Source: Pseudomonadota bacterium (GTDB taxonomy: Bacteria > Pseudomonadota > Gammaproteobacteria > Burkholderiales > Burkholderiaceae). From it: a stretch of 16,927 bases of DNA. Below are positions 7,512 to 13,717 of this stretch, one piece after another; the stretch's first letter is position 1, and each line of letters starts with the position of its first letter. The translations under genes were made by a program, and so were the position numbers. The DNA lies in assembly GCA_029777935.1 (NCBI GenBank), contig JAKORH010000072.1:1-16927 (forward strand), written 5' to 3'. Below the pieces are notes generated by a model. That model saw only the letters and a list, made by a program, of their open reading frames with translations. It did not search any database and had not been told where the DNA came from.

Positions 7512-8324
7512 ATGACCGAACGGCAGCAGATCGTCCTGAACGCGGTGCTGCGCGCGCTGCGGCCGCTGGTGCGGCTGCTGCTGCGGCACGGCGTGAATTA
7601 CCCGGCGTTCGGGGCGGCGCTGAAGCAGGAATTCCTGCGCGCGGCGCAGGCCGAGCTCGCCCAGCGCCACGTGCGGCAGACCGACAGCGCGCTGACGCTG
7701 CTGAGCGGCGTGCACCGGCGCGACGTGCGCACCCTGCTGCGCGCGGCACCGGGGACGCGGGGCCCGGCTCGCGAGCCTGGCGGGCTGCCCGCGCTGGTGA
7801 TCGCGCGCTGGCTGAGCGGGCGCAACTACCGCACGCGCACCGGAGCGCCGCGCACGCTGCCGCGCGCGGGGCGGGTTTCCTTCGACGCGCTGGTCGAGAG
7901 CATCACCCGCGATGTACGGCCGCGCGCGGTGCTCGAAGAGCTGAAGCGACTGGGCGCGGTGCACGAGAACGATGCCGGTATTGCGCTTGTCGCCGAAGGC
8001 TTCGCTCCGCGCCGCGGCTTCGACGCGATGGCCGCAGCGATGGCGGTCAACCTGGCGGACCACGCGGCGGCGGCGGCGCTCAACCTCGACGGCGCGCGCA
8101 ATTTCCTCGAGCAGGCCGTGTTCGTCGACGAGGTCACCGAGGCATCCTGCGCCGAACTGCAGAAGACGGCGGTGTCCGCATGGAAGAAAGCGATGCGCCG
8201 GGTTCTGGCCGAATCGCAGCGCCGCGTCGACAGCGATGCCGCACATGCACCTGCCGCCCAGCGCATGCATCGCGCGCGCTTCGGCGTCTACTACTTCAGC
8301 GAAGCGGAGGAGCCCGGACCATGA
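7512..8324 (+). CDS. DUF6502 family protein
   Basis: A 270-aa protein, probably cytoplasmic, with no signal peptide or membrane segment. The N-terminal block VLNAVLRALRPLVRLLLRHGVNYP resembles the opening of DUF6502 proteins, and the middle (DSALTLLSGVHRRDVRTLL and IARWLSGRNY) fits the same family. This region looks helical and could be a winged-helix fold, but I see no certain DNA-binding motif. The C-terminal third is alanine-rich and ends FGVYYFSEAEE. The ATG at 7512 is preferred over 7443 because GGAGGT lies 3 nt upstream and the conserved part begins there. It overlaps the next lipoprotein gene by ATGA, so the two are a coupled pair. The family assignment is from memory of the pattern; function is unknown. 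Confidence 0.7.
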   Translation: MTERQQIVLNAVLRALRPLVRLLLRHGVNYPAFGAALKQEFLRAAQAELAQRHVRQTDSALTLLSGVHRRDVRTLLRAAPGTRGPAREPGGLPALVIARWLSGRNYRTRTGAPRTLPRAGRVSFDALVESITRDVRPRAVLEELKRLGAVHENDAGIALVAEGFAPRRGFDAMAAAMAVNLADHAAAAALNLDGARNFLEQAVFVDEVTEASCAELQKTAVSAWKKAMRRVLAESQRRVDSDAAHAPAAQRMHRARFGVYYFSEAEEPGP

Positions 8325-8857
8325 ACGCGCAGACCTTCACCCTGGGCCGAGTCGTAGCGGCATTCGCCTTCGCCACGCTGCTGGGATGCGGCGTCGGCGT
8401 AGTCGGCACCGGCACGGGCGAAAACGCCGCGCCGGAAGACTTCGGCGCCACCTCGGCTTCGGTGTGCACGGCGCCATTCGCGGCGCTGGTGGGCTGCACG
8501 ACGAGCGCGGGGGCGGGCCCGAGCACGCCGGGCTCGGCGAGCGCAACGTTCATCGATGCGACCACGAGCCGCCAGGTGCTGGCGACCTTCGACCGGAACG
8601 CGATCGTGTTCGACGCGGTCTGCCCCGGCCTGCTCTTCCGCGGCAGCTGGGGCGTGGATGCAGGCGGCAACGGCCGCTACTACGGCGAGGCGAGTCGTGC
8701 CTCCGGCGACCGGTCGCTTGCCACCCTCGACATCGGCGCAACCGTCAACAGCACGCTGCTTGCCACGCTGCGCGACAGGAACGGCAGCGTCCTCTTCGGT
8801 CCGCGCGAACTGAAGCCTGGCGCCGCCTCGGCGCTCGATCCGTCGTCGTGCCCGTAG
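8321..8857 (+). CDS. Small hypothetical lipoprotein
   Basis: A 178-aa predicted lipoprotein that I do not recognise. The signal peptide ends in ATLLGC with Cys23 as the lipidation site and Gly at +2. The mature part is rich in Gly, Ala, Ser and Thr, with four more cysteines (49, 59, 101, 177) that could form two disulfides in the periplasm. Short beta-strand-like stretches such as RQVLATFDRNAIVFDAV and NSTLLATLRDRNGSVLFG suggest a compact beta fold. GGAGGAG lies 8 nt before the ATG, and the ATGA overlap with the DUF6502 gene indicates translational coupling. Its stop is only 3 nt from the stop of the convergent cytochrome gene. Confidence 0.8.
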   Translation: MNAQTFTLGRVVAAFAFATLLGCGVGVVGTGTGENAAPEDFGATSASVCTAPFAALVGCTTSAGAGPSTPGSASATFIDATTSRQVLATFDRNAIVFDAVCPGLLFRGSWGVDAGGNGRYYGEASRASGDRSLATLDIGATVNSTLLATLRDRNGSVLFGPRELKPGAASALDPSSCP

Positions 8858-8868
8858 CCGTCACGGGC
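8850..8868. terminator. Short inverted repeat at a convergent gene end
   Basis: GCCCGT (8850-8855) and ACGGGC (8863-8868) form a 6-bp stem with a 7-nt loop that contains parts of both convergent stop codons. There is no T-tract on either strand. With only 3 nt between the two genes, this is the only candidate for a bidirectional transcript end. Confidence 0.25.
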
Positions 8869-9427
8869 CGGGGTTCGGATTGCCCGGCAGCGAAGGCAGC
8901 GCACGCAGGAATTCGTAGATCGCCGCCAGGTCGTGATCGGTCTTCTTGCCGACCACCGGCCACGGCATCACCTGCAGGATCGCTCCCGGCGGATCGTGCG
9001 GGTCGTGGCCAGTGCGCAGCGTGGTAATGAATTCCTTGAGCGTCAGCCCGGCTGGTTTGCCGGTGGCGTCGGGCGTGAGGTTCGCCGAGGTGAAGGGACC
9101 GAACTGCCGCCCTCCAGTCAGGTACTGCTGGAAGTTGATCATCTCCGGCAACCCCTGGTACGGATCGCCGTTCGGCAGGTAGGACGGATGCGTGTGACAG
9201 TCGTTGCAGCCGTTCGTATTCACGATGTAGCTGCCAAGCCCGACCAGCGCGCGGTTCTTGCCGGCCAGGTTCAGCTGCACGCCGGCCGGCACGATCTCGA
9301 AGCCGCGCTTGATCCGCGAATCGCCGCGATCGCCGTCATCGTCGCCGGCGATTGCGGCGCCGGTCATCGCCAGAATCGCCACCACGGCCAGTGCAGCGCG
9401 CGTTCCGTTCCAATGCCTCGACGCCAT
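8861..9427 (-). CDS. Monohaem c-type cytochrome, periplasmic
   Basis: A 188-aa protein with a signal peptide (basic MASRHWNGTR, hydrophobic ALAVVAILAMTGAA, likely cut after AIA at residue 27) and a short Asp-rich mature N-terminus. One haem c site is present: CNDCH with Cys74, Cys77 and His78. VMPWPV (Met154) is the probable distal axial ligand, and LAAIYEFLRALPS is the usual C-terminal helix of class I cytochromes. The layout GSYIVNTNGCNDCHTH fits a group of small cytochromes often beside periplasmic oxidoreductases, but no dehydrogenase is adjacent, so its partner is unknown. GAGGAG lies about 6 nt upstream of the ATG at 9427, which decides the start over 9490. Confidence 0.9.
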   Translation of the reverse strand: MASRHWNGTRAALAVVAILAMTGAAIAGDDDGDRGDSRIKRGFEIVPAGVQLNLAGKNRALVGLGSYIVNTNGCNDCHTHPSYLPNGDPYQGLPEMINFQQYLTGGRQFGPFTSANLTPDATGKPAGLTLKEFITTLRTGHDPHDPPGAILQVMPWPVVGKKTDHDLAAIYEFLRALPSLPGNPNPGP

Positions 9428-9531
9428 GACCGACTCCTCTTGTTCTGCTTCGGAGCCGCGCAAGCTAGCACCGGCGCACCGGGCCGGCATTCCCCGCTGT
9501 TGGCGTCGGGAGTCCTACGTGCGGTGATCCG

Positions 9532-10476
9532 CTACTGGCGGCGCACCAACTGCACGATCTCGTCGACGTCGACGCTGCGCGCCTTCTGCTCGATCTGCGG
9601 CAGGTACCGCGCCTGCAGTTGCTTCGCCTCGCCGAGCATGCCGTCGAACGCGTCCTTCAGCATCGGCGCGGTCATCGTGCGGCCGCCTGCGTAGTAGCGC
9701 TTTGCCACCTGCCCGAGCGCATAGGTGGTGGCGAACGAAAACGCGACGCCGGTGGCGCCGCGCGCCAGTCCGCCGACGATATCGCCCGCGATCCTGCCGA
9801 ACAGCCCGCCGACCAGCTTGCGGCCGATCTGCTCCAGATACTGTCCGGTCAGCCCCACGCCCATCGCCGCGAGCAGGTCCGTGATGTGGCCGCGGTCGAG
9901 CTCGTAGCCGTGCGCCTTTCCCACCCGGTACACCATCTTCATCTGCAGCGGGATGATCGCCATCGATGCCATCGACTGCGGCAGCAGCTCGAGCGCGCCG
10001 TTCAGGATCGCGCAGTTCAGGATCATCCGGTCGAGTTCGGCATCGGGCACGGCAGGCTGGCTCGCGACCAGGGCGCCGGCCGGCGCGGCACTGTCGAGCG
10101 GCATCGTCGCCAGCGCATCGGCGGTCGCGGCAGGCTGGGCGATCTGCGGCTGCGTCAGCCCGAGCGCGTTGCCGAGCTCTGCCAGGAAGCGCGTCTCCGC
10201 GTCGTTGCGCAGCCTGTCCGCGTCGCACACGCCGACCGCAAGCTCGTAGGCGAGCTGCTTCAGTTCCGGCGCGGCCAGTTGCGCGGCGGCGCTCGCGACC
10301 GACGCGCGCTTCAACAGCACGTCCTGGTACAGCGCCGCCGCGTTGACCTCGTCACCGCCCAGCGACTCGATCACGCGCCGGACCGCCTCGCGCTCGGCAT
10401 CGGATGCCGCTCCGTCGGCGAACGCCGCCAGCAGGGCGATCGTCAGCACGGCCTGCTTGTCAGGGGGATTCATCAT
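9532..10476 (-). CDS. TerB-like/DUF697-like two-domain protein
   Basis: A 314-aa protein. Residues about 8-110 (AVLTIALLAAFADGAASDAE through CDADRLRNDAETRFLAELG) look like a TerB-type helical domain with its two acidic loops, which in TerB bind metal. After an Ala/Pro linker, roughly residues 165-275 (MASMAIIPLQMKMVYRVGKA, ITDLLAAMGVG, GGLARGATGVAFSFATTYAL) resemble the DUF697/YcjF-type amphipathic or membrane-associated domain. The tail is helical and charged. The start is either of two tandem ATGs (10476 or 10473), with GAGAG just upstream. It is divergent from the Crp/Fnr gene across 194 bp containing an FNR-type box. The family calls are by pattern; function is unknown. Confidence 0.75.
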   Translation of the reverse strand: MMNPPDKQAVLTIALLAAFADGAASDAEREAVRRVIESLGGDEVNAAALYQDVLLKRASVASAAAQLAAPELKQLAYELAVGVCDADRLRNDAETRFLAELGNALGLTQPQIAQPAATADALATMPLDSAAPAGALVASQPAVPDAELDRMILNCAILNGALELLPQSMASMAIIPLQMKMVYRVGKAHGYELDRGHITDLLAAMGVGLTGQYLEQIGRKLVGGLFGRIAGDIVGGLARGATGVAFSFATTYALGQVAKRYYAGGRTMTAPMLKDAFDGMLGEAKQLQARYLPQIEQKARSVDVDEIVQLVRRQ

Positions 10477-10565
10477 TGCTCTCGCGCCTCGTGGTCGAAC
10501 ATCACGCGGCCGATGTAGCGGCGGGCCGTGCGTGCGGCAATCCCCGGAAAATCCCGCCCGGCCCG

Positions 10566-10640
10566 TTGACACGCATCAAGCCCGCGGCACCGCGCACTGC
10601 CGTCGGCGGGCTGCGGGACGAGCAGCGCGCGCGCGATAAT
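10566..10640 (+). promoter_or_regulatory. FNR/Anr-type box and -10 in the divergent region before the Crp/Fnr gene
   Basis: TTGACACGCATCAA (10566-10579) matches TTGAT-N4-ATCAA at 9 of 10 positions. GATAAT (10635-10640) is a 5/6 match to a -10 hexamer and would start transcription near 10647, giving a leader of about 24 nt. The box centre is then near -74.5, closer to class I than class II spacing. No clear -35 was seen. The site could serve either the Crp/Fnr gene or the divergent TerB-like gene. Confidence 0.5.
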
Positions 10641-10670
10641 CGCTCCCGTCCGGCCCAACCGCGTGATCCC

Positions 10671-11381
10671 ATGCAGACCACGACCCAGACACCGTTCGAG
10701 CGCGTCGTCGCCGCGTATCCGTCGCTGGCCGGGCTGCCGCCCGCGCTGCGCGACGAGGTCGAGCGCAACCTGAACGTGATCCGCGTGCCGGCCGGCACGC
10801 CGATGTTCCGCGAGCAGGACGCGTGCGCGGCCTTTCCGATCATCCTGGCGGGGCGCGTGCGCATCGCGCGCACGATGGAAAGCGGCCGCGAACTGGTGCT
10901 GTACGACGTGGAGCCGGGCGAAAGCTGCGTGATCTCCACCAGCTGCATGCTCGGCAACTCGCGCTACAACGCGCACGCGCAGTGCGCGACCGACGTGGAA
11001 CTGGCCACGCTGCCGCGCGCGGTGTTCGATCGTCTGGTGGCCGAGCACCGGCCGTTCCGCGAAGAAGTCTTCCATCTGTTCGGAGAGCGGCTGGTGCGGC
11101 TGGTGGAGCTGGTCGAATCGATCGGCTTTCAGCGCCTCGACCAGCGGCTGGCCGCGGCGCTGCTCGGCAAGGGCAGGCACATCGCGACTTCGCACGAGCA
11201 GCTCGCGCACCAGCTTGCGGTTTCGCGCGAATCGATCAGCCGCATGCTCAAGCAGTTCGAGGAGCATGGCTGGGTCAAGCTGGGCCGCGGTGCGATCGAA
11301 ATCCTGCAGCCGCGCGAACTGCGTCACGTTGCGACCGGGCAGGCGCCCGCCGCGGTCGCCGACAGTGACAGGGCTCACTGA
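10671..11381 (+). CDS. Crp/Fnr family transcriptional regulator
   Basis: A 236-aa DNA-binding regulator. Residues about 15-130 form the cyclic-nucleotide-type beta-roll sensor (VPAGTPMFREQD, FPIILAGRVRIARTMESGRE), then a long dimerisation helix (about 132-165) and a winged helix-turn-helix (about 172-212, TSHEQLAHQLAVSRESISRM). The recognition helix has Glu187, Ser190 and Arg191, the E-x-x-S-R set that FNR-type proteins use to read TTGAT half-sites. There is no N-terminal cysteine cluster, so it is not a canonical oxygen-labile 4Fe-4S FNR. Cys86 and Cys92 (GESCVISTSC) could be a redox-active pair. The start is the ATG at 10671, with no good Shine-Dalgarno. The next gene is a two-domain stress protein, and an FNR-type box lies upstream. 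Confidence 0.9.
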   Translation: MQTTTQTPFERVVAAYPSLAGLPPALRDEVERNLNVIRVPAGTPMFREQDACAAFPIILAGRVRIARTMESGRELVLYDVEPGESCVISTSCMLGNSRYNAHAQCATDVELATLPRAVFDRLVAEHRPFREEVFHLFGERLVRLVELVESIGFQRLDQRLAAALLGKGRHIATSHEQLAHQLAVSRESISRMLKQFEEHGWVKLGRGAIEILQPRELRHVATGQAPAAVADSDRAH

Positions 11382-11422
11382 GGCACCTCGATCCGCTCGG
11401 GCGTCCGCGAAGTGACGCGGAG

Positions 11423-11463
11423 TTGACCGCGCGCGCATTCGCCGCGCGTGCCTCCCGTACACT
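11423..11463 (+). promoter_or_regulatory. Possible promoter of the two-domain usp gene with one FNR-type half-site
   Basis: TACACT (11458-11463) is a -10 candidate. TTGAC (11423-11427) is a good FNR half-site, and the centre of a full site there would be about 41 nt before the predicted start near 11470. The second half (CGCGC) does not match. Spacing supports a class II arrangement, but the site is weak. Confidence 0.3.
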
Positions 11464-11499
11464 GGCCGCGTCAGGAAGAACGAATGTGCGGAGGCAGCG

Positions 11500-12399
11500 A
11501 TGAAAGTCCTGATCCCCGTTGACGGCAGCAAATTCAGCAGGGCCGCGGTCGACTTCGTCGCGTCGCGCGCGACGCTGATCGGCAAGGATCCGTCGATCGA
11601 GCTGCTGAACGTGCAGGCGCCGGTGCCGGCGCGCGCCGCCGAGGTGGTCGGCAAGGCCACCGTGAAGTCGTACCACGACGAGGAGGCGGCGCGAATTCTG
11701 AAGCCGGCCGAGAAGGCGCTGGCGAAGGCGGGCCTGACCGCGGCCAGCGGCTACGTGCTCGGGCACGCGCCGGAGGAAATCGCGCGCCGCGCCGAGCGCG
11801 AAGGCGTCGACCTGATCGTCATGGGCTCGCACGGCCACGGCGCGCTGATGCAGCTCGTGCTGGGCTCCGTCGCTCACGGCGTGCTCGCGCACACGCCCAA
11901 GCCGGTGCTGCTGGTGCGCGACCGCGCGGCGCCGAAGGCCGATTCGCTGCGCGTAGGCATCGCGGTGGACGGCAGCAAGTTCGGCCGTGCCGCGGTCCGC
12001 TACGTGCTGAAGCATCGCGATCTGTTCGGCGCTTCGCCGGCCTTCGTGCTGATCCACGTCGTGCCCGACTTCGCCGGCGTGGTGATGCCCGACATGGCGG
12101 GGCTCGCGCTACCCGCCTATTCGACCGAAGAGATCAAGGCGATGCAGCGCAAGGCGTTCGAAACCGCCGTCGCGCCGCTGCGCAAGCTGTTCGAGAAGGA
12201 AAGCGTGAAGTTCGACGAGGTGTGCCTGGCCGGGGCCGCGGCCGAGGAGATCGCCGCCTTCGCCAGGAAGCGCAAGCTCGACGTGCTGGTGCTCGGCTCG
12301 CACGGCCATGGCGCATTCAAGAGCGCCGTGCTGGGCTCGGTCGTCACGCGCGTCGCGCACATCAGCCCGATTCCGCTGCTGCTGGTGCGTGAGGCATGA
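11500..12399 (+). CDS. Universal stress protein, tandem UspA domains
   Basis: A 299-aa cytoplasmic protein made of two UspA domains. Domain 1 (about 1-147) starts MKVLIPVDGSKFSRAA and contains GSHGHGALMQLVLGS. Domain 2 (about 150-299) starts LRVGIAVDGSKFGRAA and contains GSHGHGAFKSAVLGS. Both match the ATP-binding G-2x-G-9x-G(S/T) pattern in full, unlike the single-domain paralogue at 1547-1981, whose first glycine is replaced. The near-identical DGSKF and GSHGHGA segments suggest origin by internal duplication. GGAGG lies 5 nt before the ATG. It lies 118 bp downstream of the Crp/Fnr gene on the same strand; tandem Usp proteins under Anr/FNR-type control aid anaerobic survival in Pseudomonas, which fits the context. 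Confidence 0.93.
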   Translation: MKVLIPVDGSKFSRAAVDFVASRATLIGKDPSIELLNVQAPVPARAAEVVGKATVKSYHDEEAARILKPAEKALAKAGLTAASGYVLGHAPEEIARRAEREGVDLIVMGSHGHGALMQLVLGSVAHGVLAHTPKPVLLVRDRAAPKADSLRVGIAVDGSKFGRAAVRYVLKHRDLFGASPAFVLIHVVPDFAGVVMPDMAGLALPAYSTEEIKAMQRKAFETAVAPLRKLFEKESVKFDEVCLAGAAAEEIAAFARKRKLDVLVLGSHGHGAFKSAVLGSVVTRVAHISPIPLLLVREA

Positions 12400-12689
12400 A
12401 CGCGTCGTGATGCGTGAATCGCGACCGGTGATCCGGCGTTCACGGATCACCGAGCACGGATCACGCGCCCTCCAGTGATCGAAGCCGGGCTTCACGCCGG
12501 TGACGCGGAACACGTCGAGTTTGCGGCCCACGGATTTGATCGTTGATCCTGTCTGGCCGGGTTGACGACGCACATCGCTGGCGGACCGAACCATGCGATC
12601 GGTCGCCGTGCCTTCCAGTTGAATGTTCCAAAGCCGGCGATAGGCGCGGGTTCACTCGGACCCAGGTTTGCGAGAATGCGGTCCGCCAA
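12400..12689. other. Gene-free interval with GTGATCC-type repeats
   Basis: No coding region could be supported in this 290-bp stretch. The first 80 bp carry several GTGATCC/GGATCAC copies in both directions; the rest shows no recognisable gene remnant. A possible -10 (GAGAAT, 12672-12677) lies just before the transporter start, with TTCACT 15 nt upstream; this is weak. Confidence 0.4.
12426..12452. repeat. 10-bp inverted repeat downstream of the two-domain usp gene
   Basis: CGGTGATCCG (12426-12435) and CGGATCACCG (12443-12452) form a perfect 10-bp stem with a 7-nt loop, starting 26 nt after the usp stop. There is no T-tract. A further copy of CGGATCAC follows at about 12457. It may act as a transcript end or be part of a dispersed repeat. 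Confidence 0.5.
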
Positions 12690-13595
12690 ATGCAGAAGAA
12701 CGCGCGCCTCTTCTCGTCGCCGGTCCTGGCGTGGTACTTCGTCACCGTCTGGGGCTCCGGCTATCTCGCGTCCAAGGTCGGCCTGCAGTACGCACCGCCG
12801 TTCACGTTCCTGTCGTTGCGGTTCGCGTTCGGCATCGTGCTGCTGCTGCCGCTGCTGGCGTGGTGGCACGCGCGCGAGCCGCTGCGCTTCCCGGCGACCG
12901 CGGGCGAATGGCGGCACGTCGCCGTCGCCGGCATGCTGATGCACGCGGCCAACCTCGGCGGCAGTCATTACTCCCAGTACCTCGGCATGTCGGCGGGCGT
13001 GACGGCGCTGGTACTCGCCGCGCAGCCGCTCGTCACCGCGTTCATCGCGGCGTCCTTCATGGGCGAGCGTCTGAAGCCGTATCAGTGGCTCGGCGTGCTG
13101 CTCGGCCTGCTCGGCGTGGGGTTCGTCGTGTGGCACAAGATCGATGTTCGCGCCGTGTCGTGGGGAGCGACCGCCGCGGTGCTGATCGCGCTGGCGTCGA
13201 TCACGGCCGGCACGCTGTACCAGCGTGTCTTCTGTCCACGGGTGGACCTGCGCGCGGCGTCGATCGTGCAGTTCGCGGCCACGCTCGTCGTGCTGGCGCC
13301 GCTCGCGGCGGCGGTCGAGGGCTTCGCCGTGCGCTGGGCCTGGCAGCTCTTCGCGTCGATCGCGTTCCTGGTGATCCTGGCCTCGATCTTCGCGGTCAAC
13401 GCGCTGCACACGCTGATGCGGCGGGGCGAAGCCACGCGCGTGACCAGCCTGCTATACCTGACGCCGATCATGGCCGTGATCCTCGAATGGCTGATGTTCG
13501 GCGTGGTGCCGACCGCGCTGACGGTGGTCGGCATCGTGGTCACCTGCGCCGGCGTGGCGCTGGTGGCGTGGACCCCCGCCCGGAGCCGTCCATGA
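12690..13595 (+). CDS. DMT superfamily transporter (EamA type)
   Basis: A 301-aa inner-membrane protein with about ten hydrophobic helices in two EamA repeats, the usual size for drug/metabolite exporters. Repeat 1 contains WYFVTVWGSGYLASKVGLQY and LSLRFAFGIVLLLPLL; the amphipathic ALVLAAQPLVTAFIAASFMG block ends it, with GERL after. Repeat 2 has the counterpart LYLTPIMAVILEWLMFG. Substrate cannot be predicted. The ATG at 12690 is chosen because the protein family begins at about this distance from the first helix; the upstream extension translates intergenic sequence. No strong Shine-Dalgarno is visible. Its stop overlaps the start of a 41-codon ORF as ATGA, opening a chain of overlaps that runs to pdxH. 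Confidence 0.88.
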   Translation: MQKNARLFSSPVLAWYFVTVWGSGYLASKVGLQYAPPFTFLSLRFAFGIVLLLPLLAWWHAREPLRFPATAGEWRHVAVAGMLMHAANLGGSHYSQYLGMSAGVTALVLAAQPLVTAFIAASFMGERLKPYQWLGVLLGLLGVGFVVWHKIDVRAVSWGATAAVLIALASITAGTLYQRVFCPRVDLRAASIVQFAATLVVLAPLAAAVEGFAVRWAWQLFASIAFLVILASIFAVNALHTLMRRGEATRVTSLLYLTPIMAVILEWLMFGVVPTALTVVGIVVTCAGVALVAWTPARSRP

Positions 13596-13717
13596 GCGCG
13601 CCGGGCCGCCCCAAGCGCGAATCCCCGAGCGCGCAGCGCGAGGGTAGTCCAGTGAGCGCGCACGGCCGCTCCGAAGCGCTCATCCAGCAGCGCGTAGCGC
13701 GGAGGGTAGTCCAGTGA
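13592..13717 (+). CDS. 41-aa repeat-derived small ORF linking two transporter genes
   Basis: This ORF starts with an ATG that overlaps the DMT stop (ATGA, 13592-13595) and ends in a TGA that overlaps the GTG start of the MFS gene (GTGA, 13714-13717). GGAG (13582-13585) lies 6 nt upstream. The peptide begins MSAPGRPKRESPSAQREGSP and is basic and low in complexity, without signal or membrane segment. It is encoded by an imperfect tandem duplication of about 60 bp. I recall similar RPKRE-SAQ-EGSP peptides from dispersed repeats in betaproteobacteria. It may be a translational-coupling device rather than a functional protein. Confidence 0.4.
   Translation: MSAPGRPKRESPSAQREGSPVSAHGRSEALIQQRVARRVVQ
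13593..13714. repeat. Imperfect tandem repeat (2 x about 60 bp) at the DMT-MFS junction
   Basis: Unit 1 is 13593-13652 and unit 2 is 13653-13714. Both begin TGAGCGCGC and end in AGGGTAGTCCAG, and the 16-nt GAGGGTAGTCCAGTGA is exact in both (13640-13655 and 13702-13717). Each unit end therefore carries a Shine-Dalgarno-like GAGGG, a GTG and a TGA. Confidence 0.75.

Noticed and set aside
12534..12552. TTGATCGTTGATC as a third FNR-type box
   Set aside because: The second half is a direct, not inverted, copy, so it does not fit the two-fold symmetric consensus.
12461..12745. Minus-strand frame in the gap before the DMT transporter as a gene remnant
   Set aside because: No recognisable domain, and it overlaps the start of the transporter.
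13593..13717. CRISPR-like array
   Set aside because: Only two adjacent imperfect units with no unique spacers and no cas genes.
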